Shown: positions 5,480 through 12,445, counted from the stretch's first letter. The stretch is DNA of 13,808 nt from Actinomycetota bacterium (GCA_005885085.1 VAXY01000063.1:1893-15700); one strand, 5' to 3'. The notes: generated from the letters alone by a model not told the origin. Translations and numbers: made by a program.

Positions 5480-7865
5480 CCAGGTTCTTGACGTCGAGCG
5501 CGTTCTGCTCGATGAAGAGGCGACGCGGCTCGACCTCGTCGCCCATCAACCGCGAGAACCACAGGTCCGCTGCAGCGGCGTCCTCGACGTCGACGCGAAC
5601 CAGCATTCGGCGTGCAGGATCCATCGTTGTCGCCCACAGCTCGGACGAGTTCATCTCGCCGAGACCCTTGTAGCGCGTGATCTGGATCCCACTCTTGGCA
5701 AGGGTGAGCGCAGCGTTGCGCAGTTCCTCGAACGTCAGCGCCTCGGCCGACTGCTTGCCGTACTTGAGCGTGAACGGCGGCAGACTGCCGATGATCTCGC
5801 CCAGCCTCGCGTACGTCTTGCGGACACGATCGTAAATCGGTGACGCGAACAGCTCCGCCGGAACGACGACGTTCTGCATCGCGCTCGTCTCGACCTCAGT
5901 TACGCGTACGCGCAGCGCCTCGCCGTCGACTTCGGGCTCGAGCTTGTAGCCGTTCGGCCCGGCGCCATTGATCGCCTTGACCGCGTCACCGGCCGAGTTG
6001 GCATCGGACTCGACGAGCCGGTGCGCGAGGACGAAGTTGGCAGCGTGGGGGCCGAAGTCGGAGCGCAGCCGCGCCGCCCAGCCGACGTACTCCGTCAGCG
6101 TACGGGCGAACCGCGCATACCGCGCCTCTGTGAATTTGACGACGGCTGAGTCGCGGCCTGCAATTTCCAACCCGGAAAAGCGCTCGCGCACGAGCAGCTC
6201 CTCGAGCTGGGACTCCTTCTCCAGGTAGTTCTGCTGGTTGCCGAGACGGGCGAGGTAGAGCGGCGGTACCGCGATGTAGACGTGGCCGCGCTCGAACAGC
6301 TCGGGCATGTGCCGGTACAGGAACGTCAGCACCAGCGTCCGAATGTGCGCTCCGTCGACATCGGCGTCCGTCATGACAATGATGCGGTGGTAGCGCAGCT
6401 TGGCGATGTCGAACTCTTCGCCGATGCCGGTGCCGATCACCTGCACGAGCAGCTGCACCTCGGCGTTCGAGAGAACCTTGTCGATCCGGTTCTTCTCTGA
6501 GTTGATGATCTTTCCGCGCAGCGGCAGGATTGCCTGGTTCGACTTGTCGCGTGCGTCCTTGGCGGCACCGCCCGCCGAGTTGCCCTCCACGATGAACATC
6601 TCCGCAAGCTCGGGATCGCGCACCTGACAGTCCGCGAACTTCTTCGCGATCTCGCCCCCGAACGCGCCCTTGCGCCGCGTCAGGTCGCGCGCCTTGCGCG
6701 CAGCCATGCGGGCGCGTGCGGCCGAGATCGCCTTCGTGATGATCTGCTTGGCGTCGGTCGGATTTTCCTCGAGGAACTCCGACAGCTTCGAGTTGACGGT
6801 CGACTCGACGAACCCTTTCACCCACGGGTTGCCGAGCTTCGTCTTCGTCTGGCCCTCGAACTGCGGGTTCTGCAGCTTGACGGAGACGACGGCCGCGAGA
6901 CCTTCGCGCACGTCGTCGCCTTCGAGGTTCTCCTCCTTCTCCTTGAGCAGGCCCATGTCGCGCGCGACCTTGTTCAGCGTGCGCGTGAGCGCCGCGTTGA
7001 AGCCGGACAGGTGCGAGCCGCCTTCGTGTGTGTTGATGTTGTTGGCAAACGTGTAGACCGACTCCTGGTACGACGCGTTCCACTGCATCGCGACCTCGAT
7101 ATTGCCCTGCTCGTTCTCGCCGTCGAAGAAGACGATGCGCTTGTGGATTCCGTCCTTCGTCGAGTTGACGTGCGCGACAAAGTCGCGAATGCCGCCCTCG
7201 TAGTGGAACTCGACGCTCTCGCCGCCGGCGCGCTCGTCGGTGAGCGCGATCCGCAGCCCCCGCGTCAGGAACGCCGTCTCGCGGAGCCTCTGCTGCAGCG
7301 TCTCGGCGGAAAGCTCGAGCTCCTCGAATACCTCCGCGTCGGGCAGGAAGGAGATCGTCGTGCCGGTGTCGCCCTTCTCGGCCTTGCCGACCACCTCGAC
7401 GTCGCCGTTGGGAACGCCGCGCGTGAACTCCTGGCGATAGACCTTGCCGCCGCGGCGCACCTCGGCGACGAGCCACTCCGACAGAGCGTTCACAACGGAG
7501 ACACCCACGCCGTGCAGGCCGCCGGAGACCTTGTATGCCGCGTCTTCGCCGCCGAACTTGCCGCCGGCGTGGAGCTTCGTCAGCACGACGGTCAACGCGG
7601 ACATGCCCTGGTCTTCCATCTGGTCGACAGGGATGCCCGAACCAAAGTCGCGGACGGTGACGGAGTTGTCCGGATGGAGCATGATCTCGATCTTGTCGTT
7701 CCGGCCCGCGAGCGCCTCGTCGACACTGTTGTCGACCACCTCGTAGACGAGGTGGTGGAGGCCGCGAGACCCCGTCGAGCCGATGTACATGCCCGGCCGC
7801 AGACGGACCGGCTCGAGGCCCTCGAGGACGGTGATGTCCTTTGCTGTATAAGTGGCTTCAGTCAT
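5472..7865 (-). CDS. gyrB: DNA gyrase subunit B (long form with C-terminal insert)
   Basis: This is the ATPase and TOPRIM subunit of gyrase. The GHKL ATP site shows EVVDNSVDEAL (Glu42 is the general base, Asn46 binds Mg), DFGSGIPV and GGLHGVGVSVVNALS. The TOPRIM metal residues are Glu427 in VEGNSAGG and Asp500/502/504 in DADVDG. RYKGLGEM (about 730) and EPRRLFIEQNA close the protein. At 797 residues it has the length of E. coli GyrB (804) and not of the compact mycobacterial form: a segment of about 170 residues lies between PPLYLARLGNQQNYLEKE and RYKGLGEM. The motif reads EGNSAGG where EGDSAGG is usual. ATG 7865 has a weak AGGG about 8 bases upstream that lies inside a hairpin. It is coupled to gyrA downstream. 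Confidence 0.98.
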   Translation of the reverse strand: MTEATYTAKDITVLEGLEPVRLRPGMYIGSTGSRGLHHLVYEVVDNSVDEALAGRNDKIEIMLHPDNSVTVRDFGSGIPVDQMEDQGMSALTVVLTKLHAGGKFGGEDAAYKVSGGLHGVGVSVVNALSEWLVAEVRRGGKVYRQEFTRGVPNGDVEVVGKAEKGDTGTTISFLPDAEVFEELELSAETLQQRLRETAFLTRGLRIALTDERAGGESVEFHYEGGIRDFVAHVNSTKDGIHKRIVFFDGENEQGNIEVAMQWNASYQESVYTFANNINTHEGGSHLSGFNAALTRTLNKVARDMGLLKEKEENLEGDDVREGLAAVVSVKLQNPQFEGQTKTKLGNPWVKGFVESTVNSKLSEFLEENPTDAKQIITKAISAARARMAARKARDLTRRKGAFGGEIAKKFADCQVRDPELAEMFIVEGNSAGGAAKDARDKSNQAILPLRGKIINSEKNRIDKVLSNAEVQLLVQVIGTGIGEEFDIAKLRYHRIIVMTDADVDGAHIRTLVLTFLYRHMPELFERGHVYIAVPPLYLARLGNQQNYLEKESQLEELLVRERFSGLEIAGRDSAVVKFTEARYARFARTLTEYVGWAARLRSDFGPHAANFVLAHRLVESDANSAGDAVKAINGAGPNGYKLEPEVDGEALRVRVTEVETSAMQNVVVPAELFASPIYDRVRKTYARLGEIIGSLPPFTLKYGKQSAEALTFEELRNAALTLAKSGIQITRYKGLGEMNSSELWATTMDPARRMLVRVDVEDAAAADLWFSRLMGDEVEPRRLFIEQNALDVKNLDV

Positions 7866-7866
7866 G

Positions 7867-7898
7867 AAAAAAGCCCTGCAAATTCCGCACTTGCGGGC
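7867..7898 (-). terminator. Hairpin plus T6 run immediately before gyrB (terminator or attenuator-like)
   Basis: On the minus strand GCCCGCAA (7898-7891) can pair with TTGC-A-GGGC (7881-7873, one bulged A). The loop is 9 bases and six T follow directly (7872-7867), ending one base before the gyrB ATG. This has the shape of an intrinsic terminator. An alternative small stem CCGC-AAGT-GCGG (7896-7885) excludes it. The AGGG that would serve as gyrB ribosome binding site lies in the 3' arm. It may separate the dnaN-recF-dciA transcript from gyrBA, or regulate gyrB. Confidence 0.4.
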
Positions 7899-7908
7899 AC
7901 TACGAATT

Positions 7909-8361
7909 CTACCAGAACGGGCGGTCGTTAGGTGCGTGTGCGAGGCTCAAAGCGGCGGCTTTTGCGACCACTTTGCGGAGGTCCTCGTCACGAATCACTC
8001 GTACGAGTGAGTCAGCTTTGGCGACGTGCGTCGCGTCGGGCTCCGGGACCCGCGAGCGCACCTCCTCGGAGGGCGGCTCGGGCGGCTCGGGAATCGGTCC
8101 CGGCGCGAACGCCAACCGGCGCGGCGCGTGCTCGCCGAGGCGGCCCCGGATCTCTTCCGCACGGCTCTTCAGCTCGAAGGCCCAGATCGAATCGGTCGTA
8201 TGCACGTGCAAGGTTCCGTCACGCGCAAGGCGTGCCGGCCAAGCGTTGCGCGCGATCTCCGGGCCGACGGCGGCAGGCCAACCCTCGACGAGCGGCGTCA
8301 TCCCGGCGGCCGGGCCGAAGCGTCGAAGCTCGTGCCTGACGGCATCGCCGACGCGATCCAT
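7909..8361 (-). CDS. DUF721 / DciA-family protein (probable replicative helicase loader)
   Basis: This 150-residue protein has the DUF721 pattern. The N-terminal half has MDRVGDAVRHELRRFG..., a central VEGWPAAVGPEIARNAWPARLARDGTLHVHTTDSIWAFELK and a following RRLAFAPG. A Pro/Glu-rich linker and the tail RPFW follow. DciA proteins of this family act with DnaB-type helicase in bacteria lacking DnaC, and the place between recF and gyrB matches the actinobacterial Rv0004 position. The ATG at 8361 overlaps the recF TGA by one base (TGATG), implying coupled translation. The frame continues upstream but only as a shadow of recF, so the longer version is rejected. The tail after the linker (about residue 120 onward, SLVRVIRDEDLRKVVAKAA) looks helical and may be the helicase-contacting part, which is an inference. 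Confidence 0.88.
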   Translation of the reverse strand: MDRVGDAVRHELRRFGPAAGMTPLVEGWPAAVGPEIARNAWPARLARDGTLHVHTTDSIWAFELKSRAEEIRGRLGEHAPRRLAFAPGPIPEPPEPPSEEVRSRVPEPDATHVAKADSLVRVIRDEDLRKVVAKAAALSLAHAPNDRPFW

Positions 8362-9422
8362 CACGTCGCCCGCACCAGACCGGGCGAGATCTCGAGCAAT
8401 TGGGCCGGCTCCAACGGCAGAGAGGACGCCTGGGTGGCCGTCACGAGCGTCTGACCGGAGCCCTGGACCCGCTCGGCCAAGACCAGCCGGCGGCCCGGGT
8501 CGAGCTCGGAGAGAACATCGTCGAGCAAGAGGAGGGGTGCGAATCCCCGCCGCTCGGCGATCAGCTCGGCCTCCGCGAGGAGCAGGGCCAGCACCGTCAA
8601 CCGCTGCTCGCCCTGGGAGCCGAAGCTGCGCAGGTCGCGCGAGCCGCTCGTCAGGACGACGTCGTCGAGGTGGGGGCCGATCCCCGTCGACCCGCGCTCG
8701 AGATCGCGGTCGAGGCGTGCGTCCAGCGACTCCATGGTCGGCGGGTCGCCTTCGTACACCATGCGTGCACCGGGCAGGCCGAGCTCCTCGGCACGTTCGG
8801 AAAAGCCCGGTGCGAGCCACGCGATCACCTCGTTGCGAGCTTCGACGAGAGCGCGCCCGAGTGTTGCGACCTGCTCGGTCCACGGCACGAGTGCGTCACG
8901 TGACGAAAAGCCGCCTGCCACACGTCGCAGGGATGCGTTGCGCTGCGCCACCGCGACCGCATACTCGGTCGAAAGCTGCGCGCGTGCCGGGGCGAGACGG
9001 CCCAACGCTCGGTCGAAGTACGCACGACGAACCGCGGGCCCGCCTTTGACCACCGCGAGTCGGTCCGGTGTGAAGACGAGCGTCGCCACCTCGGAGCGCA
9101 GCTGTTCCGCGGCGCGCAGCGGCGCTCCGTTCAGCTTCGCGCGCTTGCCCTCGCCGACTTCCACCGTTACCTCGAGTTGCACGTCGCTCTCGCCGCGCCG
9201 CCCCCGCAATGCGATCCGCCCGGACCTCTCACCGAAACGCACGAGTTGTGCATCCGTGCGCGTGCGCGGCGAGAAGCCCTGTGTACCCACGTGCAGCGAC
9301 TCGAGCAGGTTCGTCTTGCCTGCGCCGTTCGATCCCACGACGAGTACGAGCCCTGGCTCGAGATCGAGATCGAGTCGCGCGTACGACCGGATGTTTCTCA
9401 GCGAGACCGTGGAGACAATCAG
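8361..9422 (-). CDS. recF: DNA replication and repair protein RecF, probable CTG start
   Basis: RecF is an SMC-like ATPase that works with RecO and RecR to load RecA at single-strand gaps. From the CTG at 9422 the protein is 353 residues. It begins LIVSTVSLRNIRSYARLDL, then the Walker A GSNGAGKT (30-37), NLLESLHV, a TLVFTPDRLAVVKGGPAVRR segment, the ABC-type signature FGSQGEQR and the Walker B LLLLDDVLSELD near the C-terminus. The first conventional start, GTG 9338, codes for Val29 directly before Walker A and would delete the whole first beta-strand region, so it is rejected. The CTG aligns residue for residue with Met1 of mycobacterial RecF as I recall it (MYVRHLGLRDFRSW). It overlaps the dnaN stop as CTGA with no Shine-Dalgarno sequence, suggesting coupled re-initiation. 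The stop overlaps the dciA start. Confidence 0.93.
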   Translation of the reverse strand: MIVSTVSLRNIRSYARLDLDLEPGLVLVVGSNGAGKTNLLESLHVGTQGFSPRTRTDAQLVRFGERSGRIALRGRRGESDVQLEVTVEVGEGKRAKLNGAPLRAAEQLRSEVATLVFTPDRLAVVKGGPAVRRAYFDRALGRLAPARAQLSTEYAVAVAQRNASLRRVAGGFSSRDALVPWTEQVATLGRALVEARNEVIAWLAPGFSERAEELGLPGARMVYEGDPPTMESLDARLDRDLERGSTGIGPHLDDVVLTSGSRDLRSFGSQGEQRLTVLALLLAEAELIAERRGFAPLLLLDDVLSELDPGRRLVLAERVQGSGQTLVTATQASSLPLEPAQLLEISPGLVRAT

Positions 9423-10516
9423 CCGGGCAGCCGTATCGGCATGATCAGATACGTCGGGTCGTCCTCGCCGCCGTCGATCACCGCCGGCCGCAGAGGCGAG
9501 ATCAGCTTCAGGCTGATGTCGTCCGCGCTGATCGACTCGATCCCCTCACGGAGGAACTCCGCGTTGAATCCGATCTCCATCGCGTCGCCGGCGTATTGCA
9601 CGGGCATCGACTCCTTCGCCTCACCGACATCCTGCGTGCGTGCGAACACCGTCAGCTCGCCTTCGGCAAAGCGCAATTGAATCGGCGACGTCCGCTGCAC
9701 CATCACGCCGACGCGACGCACGACGTCGAGGAGCTCGTTGCGCGGCAGCGTCAGCTCGTGCTCGAACGCCTCCGGAAGGAGCTGTTTGTAGTTCGGGAAC
9801 TGTCCGTCGATACGTCGTGTCGTCAACCAGACGTCGTCCGCAGCGAACACAACCTGGTTCTCGTGGACACCCAGCTCGACCGTGTCGCCGGACTGCGCGA
9901 TCCGTGCGAGCTCCGCGAGAGCTCTGGCCGGGATGATCGCCTCGAGCTCCGGCACCTCGCCCGAGAGCTCCGTCTCCTTGACCGACAAGCGATACGAGTC
10001 GGTCGCCGCCATCACGATCTTGCCCGCCTCGAAGCGTACGAGGATCCCCGTCAACACCGGGCGCGATTCGTCGCGCGACGCGGAGCGTGCGACACGCGAA
10101 ACCGTGTCCAGCAGCGACTCCCGGTCGACGGTGAACGTCCCGACGGCATCGAGGTCGGGAAGACGCGGGAAATCCTCCGCCGCATACGTGTGCAGAGTCG
10201 ACGTCGACGGACCGGATGTGATGCGCACCACGCTCTCGTCGAGGCGATGCTCGATCGTCACCTCGCTCTCGGGCAGCAGGCGCACGAGCTCGACGAGCAG
10301 TCGCCCAGGCACCACGACCGCCCCGTCACCCTCGACTTGCGCGTCGAGCGACGAGCGCAGCGACAGTTCCATGTCCGTCGCGGCCAAGTGCAGCCGGCCC
10401 GCTTCTGCACGCAGGAGAACGCCGGAAAGGATCTGGACGCTCGCTCTCGTCGACACAGCCCGCGCGACGACACCGAGCTTCTGCGAGAGCTCGTCACGCT
10501 GACACACGATTTTCAT
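9419..10516 (-). CDS. dnaN: DNA polymerase III beta subunit (sliding clamp)
   Basis: The beta clamp is a ring-shaped dimer that tethers DNA polymerase III to DNA. The 365-residue product starts MKIVCQRDELSQKLGVVARAVSTRASVQILSG, the usual clamp N-terminus. It shows the three-domain family pattern: LHLAATDMELSLR in domain 1, PVLTGILVRFEAGKIVMAATDSYRLS in domain 2, and a C-terminal DDPTYLIMPIRLPG with the typical MPIRL ending. I choose ATG 10516, preceded by AGGG at 6 bases. An in-frame ATG at 10549 with GAGG 6 bases upstream would add 11 residues and cannot be excluded. It lies between dnaA and recF, and its TGA overlaps the proposed recF CTG start. The assignment is certain; only the start is open. 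Confidence 0.97.
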   Translation of the reverse strand: MKIVCQRDELSQKLGVVARAVSTRASVQILSGVLLRAEAGRLHLAATDMELSLRSSLDAQVEGDGAVVVPGRLLVELVRLLPESEVTIEHRLDESVVRITSGPSTSTLHTYAAEDFPRLPDLDAVGTFTVDRESLLDTVSRVARSASRDESRPVLTGILVRFEAGKIVMAATDSYRLSVKETELSGEVPELEAIIPARALAELARIAQSGDTVELGVHENQVVFAADDVWLTTRRIDGQFPNYKQLLPEAFEHELTLPRNELLDVVRRVGVMVQRTSPIQLRFAEGELTVFARTQDVGEAKESMPVQYAGDAMEIGFNAEFLREGIESISADDISLKLISPLRPAVIDGGEDDPTYLIMPIRLPG

Positions 10517-10676
10517 CCCCGTCCCTACCATGGTGTTGCTTTCAATCATTTAAAACCTCGTTGTAGTCATAGGGGGTGTGGACACCGTGGAGGAGACCCC
10601 TGTTCCCGTTGGTTGAGCCATTCTCGCAGGGGATGCAGATGGTGGAAAGAGTGGTTGCTTCAACAGGCCCGGACCC
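10517..10676. other. dnaA-dnaN spacer with one DnaA-box-like site
   Basis: This 160-base gap is short for an actinobacterial origin, which often sits here. It contains one good DnaA-box-like 9-mer, GTGTCCACA on the minus strand (10585-10577), embedded in the dyad GGTGT-GG-ACACC. It differs by one base from the high-GC variant TTGTCCACA. A weaker TCCTCCACG lies at 10595-10587. A weak dnaN promoter candidate on the minus strand is TTTCCA, 17 bases, GAGAAT (around 10655-10627). I see no box cluster and no strong terminator for dnaA. Confidence 0.4.
10577..10585 (-). promoter_or_regulatory. DnaA-box-like site in the dnaA-dnaN spacer
   Basis: The site reads GTGTCCACA on the minus strand, two mismatches from TTATCCACA and one from the TTGTCCACA form favoured by high-GC actinobacteria. 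It lies about 60 bases upstream of the dnaN start and could regulate dnaN or contribute to origin function. It is a single site, so the evidence is modest. Confidence 0.4.
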
Positions 10677-12032
10677 TCAACGGACTTGTTTCACACGAGC
10701 GGTCAGTTCCTGCACAAGGTTGTAGACAGATCTGTCCTCACGAATCAGGCGCGCGATCTTGGACGTCGCGTGGATGACGGTGGTGTGGTCGCGACCACCG
10801 AACTCCTTCCCGATCTTCGGCAGCGAGGAGTCGGTGAGCTCGCGCGAGAGGTACATCGCGACCTGTCTGGGATAGACGATGTTCTGTGAGCGCTTGTCGC
10901 CGCACAACTCGTCCATCGAGAGCTGGAATCGCTCCGAGACGAGCTCCTGGATGCGGTGGATCGAGACCTCCACCCCCTCTCCCTGAGGAAAGACGTCCTT
11001 GAGCACGTCCTCCGCCAGGCTCACTGAGAGCGAGCGGCCGGTCAGCGACGAGAAGGCGACGACGCGTGTCAGCGCACCCTCGAGTTCGCGAATGTTGGTG
11101 GAGATGCGCGAGGCAATGAAGGACAGCACCTGGGGATCGGGGACGTGGATCCCGTCCGTCTTCACCTTCTTGCGCAGAATCGCGATCCGCGTCTCGAGAT
11201 CCGGTGGCTGGATGTCCGTGATCAATCCCCATTCGAACCGTGAGCGCAGCCGTTCCTCGAGCGTCGCGATGTCGCGCGGCGGGCGGTCCGAGGACATGAC
11301 GATCTGAGAGCCGGCCTCGTAGAGCGAGTTGAAGGTGTGGAAGAACTCCTCCTGGATGCGCTCCTTGTGCTCGAAGAACTGCACGTCGTCGACCAGCAGC
11401 AGGTCGTAGGTGCGGTAGCGCTGCTTGAAGCCCTCGATTCGCTTGTCGCGCAGTGAGTTGATGAAGTCGTTCATGAACGTTTCGCTGGTGACGTAGCGAA
11501 CGGACAGGTCACTCGAGTGCTCGGCGACGTACTGTGCGATCGCCTGCATCAGGTGCGTCTTGCCGAGGCCCGTGCCGCCGTAGATGAAGAGCGGGTTGTA
11601 TGCCTGCGCGGGCGCCTCGGCGACGGCGAGCGCGGCCGCGTGCGCGAACCGGTTCGACGAGCCGATCACGAACAGGTCGAACGTGTACTTCGGGTTCATG
11701 CCGGAGTCGAGCGCTCCCCCTCCCTGTTTCGGCATCACCTCGGCCGGCAGCGGCGCGTCCACAGGCAGCCGCTCGGTCACGGACAGCGCAACGCGACGCT
11801 CCTGGCCGGTCACGTCGCGCACGGCGGCGCCGATCAGGCCGAGAAAATGGCCCTCGATCCACTCGCGCGTAAAGTCGTTCGGCACGCCGAGGACGAAAGC
11901 GTCGTCCGACAGCTCCGCGCCTTCGGCTTCTGCGAACCAGGTGCGGTACGTGGTTTCGTTGAGGGCCCCCTTGAGCCGACCGGCAACCTCGTTCCACAGG
12001 CTTTCCGCAGTCAGCTCAATTGGGCGATCCAC
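10677..12032 (-). CDS. dnaA: Chromosomal replication initiator protein DnaA
   Basis: DnaA binds DnaA boxes and melts the origin in its ATP form. The 451-residue protein starts at GTG 12032 (MDRPIELTAESLWNEVAGRL). Domain I is about 1-88, domain II is a very short linker (about 90-112), and the AAA+ domain III follows with NPKYTFDLFVIGSSNRFAHAAA, Walker A GGTGLGKTH (152-160) and Walker B LLLVDDVQF (about 211-218). Domain IV ends with the box-binding signature GGRDHTTVIHA. The start is supported by domain I alignment, by GGAGAGGAG about 12 bases upstream, and by a -35/-10 pair just beyond. The frame is open further to 12254, but that stretch carries origin sites and no domain I homology. It is read away from the proposed origin and leads the dnaA-dnaN-recF-dciA-gyrBA cluster. 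Confidence 0.98.
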   Translation of the reverse strand: MDRPIELTAESLWNEVAGRLKGALNETTYRTWFAEAEGAELSDDAFVLGVPNDFTREWIEGHFLGLIGAAVRDVTGQERRVALSVTERLPVDAPLPAEVMPKQGGGALDSGMNPKYTFDLFVIGSSNRFAHAAALAVAEAPAQAYNPLFIYGGTGLGKTHLMQAIAQYVAEHSSDLSVRYVTSETFMNDFINSLRDKRIEGFKQRYRTYDLLLVDDVQFFEHKERIQEEFFHTFNSLYEAGSQIVMSSDRPPRDIATLEERLRSRFEWGLITDIQPPDLETRIAILRKKVKTDGIHVPDPQVLSFIASRISTNIRELEGALTRVVAFSSLTGRSLSVSLAEDVLKDVFPQGEGVEVSIHRIQELVSERFQLSMDELCGDKRSQNIVYPRQVAMYLSRELTDSSLPKIGKEFGGRDHTTVIHATSKIARLIREDRSVYNLVQELTARVKQVR

Positions 12033-12070
12033 GCCGCGATACCACTCCTCTCCGGCTCGGGGGAGCGGCG

Positions 12071-12099
12071 AGCATACCAGCGTGTCTGAAGACCGACAA
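12071..12099 (-). promoter_or_regulatory. Candidate dnaA promoter
   Basis: On the minus strand TTGTCG (12099-12094) and TATGCT (12076-12071) are separated by exactly 17 bases. A TGG directly precedes the -10. Each hexamer matches the sigma-70 consensus at four of six positions. Transcription would start near 12064, giving a leader of about 30 bases that contains GGAGAGGAG (12053-12045) ahead of the GTG at 12032. This also argues against any dnaA start upstream of 12064. Confidence 0.5.
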
Positions 12100-12159
12100 C
12101 GCGTGGAAACTGGGGAAGAAATTCGGTGGATTTGCAGCGGTTTTCGCCACTCCACACTA

Positions 12160-12179
12160 CTCTCCACACCTGTGGAGGA
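12160..12179. repeat. Palindromic pair of DnaA-box-like sites
   Basis: CTCTCCACA (12160-12168, plus) and TCCTCCACA (12179-12171, minus) face each other two bases apart, forming the perfect inverted repeat CTCCACA-CC-TGTGGAG (12162-12177). Each differs from TTATCCACA at two positions. Such a head-to-head arrangement suggests a cooperative DnaA site, although the same symmetry could serve another dimeric regulator. Confidence 0.4.
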
Positions 12180-12225
12180 AGCATGACGGTTCGTCACATT
12201 TGGAGGCACTTCGCACATGCCTGGC

Positions 12226-12234
12226 TGTGGATAA
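12226..12234 (-). promoter_or_regulatory. Perfect DnaA box (TTATCCACA)
   Basis: TGTGGATAA on the plus strand is the exact reverse complement of the consensus DnaA box. It lies about 190 bases upstream of dnaA and about 20 bases before the candidate rpmH -10 element, so bound DnaA would probably sit across the rpmH -35 region. It is the strongest single origin signal in the window. Confidence 0.75.
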
Positions 12235-12255
12235 CTCTGTGCAGCAATGCTCATC

Positions 12256-12261
12256 TATACT
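12256..12261 (+). promoter_or_regulatory. Candidate -10 element for rpmH-rnpA-yidD-yidC
   Basis: TATACT matches the sigma-70 -10 consensus at five of six positions and lies 49 bases before the rpmH GTG. No good -35 is found at 16-18 bases upstream; that region overlaps or abuts the perfect DnaA box, suggesting an activator-like or autoregulated promoter. Transcription would start near 12268. Confidence 0.4.
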
Positions 12262-12273
12262 GGCCCGGCCACG

Positions 12274-12288
12274 GCTCCTTTTTGGAGC
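12274..12288 (+). repeat. Short hairpin in the rpmH leader
   Basis: GCTCC-TTTTT-GGAGC is a perfect 5-base stem with a 5-base loop, which would lie at the very 5' end of the rpmH transcript. No T-run follows, so it is not a terminator. It may stabilise the messenger, or the GGAG may be a distant and occluded ribosome-binding-like sequence. Function unknown. Confidence 0.3.
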
Positions 12289-12310
12289 AATTTCCTCCCT
12301 CTTCGACCTC

Positions 12311-12445
12311 GTGAAACGGACGTATCAGCCCAACGTGCGCCGGCGGAAGCGTCGGCACGGTTTCCGCGCCCGCATGGCGACGCGCGCGGGTCGCGCGATC
12401 CTGAAGCGGCGCCGCGCGAAGGGCCGGAAGCGTCTCTCGGCGTAA
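12311..12445 (+). CDS. rpmH: 50S ribosomal protein L34
   Basis: The 44-residue product MKRTYQPNVRRRKRRHGFRARM... ending KGRKRLSA is the complete, very basic L34 sequence, with the family signature KRTYQP at the start and HGFRARM in the middle. The GTG at 12311 gives exactly the expected N-terminus. No Shine-Dalgarno sequence lies at normal distance; the nearest GGAG is about 23 bases upstream in a hairpin. It starts the plus-strand block and is followed after 5 bases by rnpA, the near-universal bacterial arrangement. It may be controlled by DnaA through the box upstream. Confidence 0.97.
   Translation: MKRTYQPNVRRRKRRHGFRARMATRAGRAILKRRRAKGRKRLSA

Larger units (their letters stand above)
12033..12310. 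other. Candidate replication origin (oriC) between dnaA and rpmH
   Basis: This 278-base gene-free gap separates two divergent blocks of core genes, so both are read away from it, as expected at an origin. It contains one perfect DnaA box (TTATCCACA, minus strand, 12234-12226). It also has a palindromic pair of two-mismatch boxes (12160-12179), a weaker CACTCCACA (12148-12156) and poorer matches near 12102 and 12126. No pronounced AT-rich unwinding element is visible; the stretch around 12231-12260 is the least GC-rich part. The dnaA-dnaN spacer is the alternative location. Confidence 0.5.

Noticed and set aside
5986..7476. 496-codon open frame on the minus strand inside gyrB
   Set aside because: Arg-rich out-of-frame reading of gyrB with no recognisable domain.
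8362..8883. N-terminal extension of the DUF721 gene
   Set aside because: It is an out-of-frame reading of recF; the DUF721 domain starts at ATG 8361 in a TGATG overlap.
12033..12254. N-terminal extension of dnaA to ATG 12254
   Set aside because: The added residues match no DnaA domain and the DNA carries the candidate promoter and DnaA boxes.
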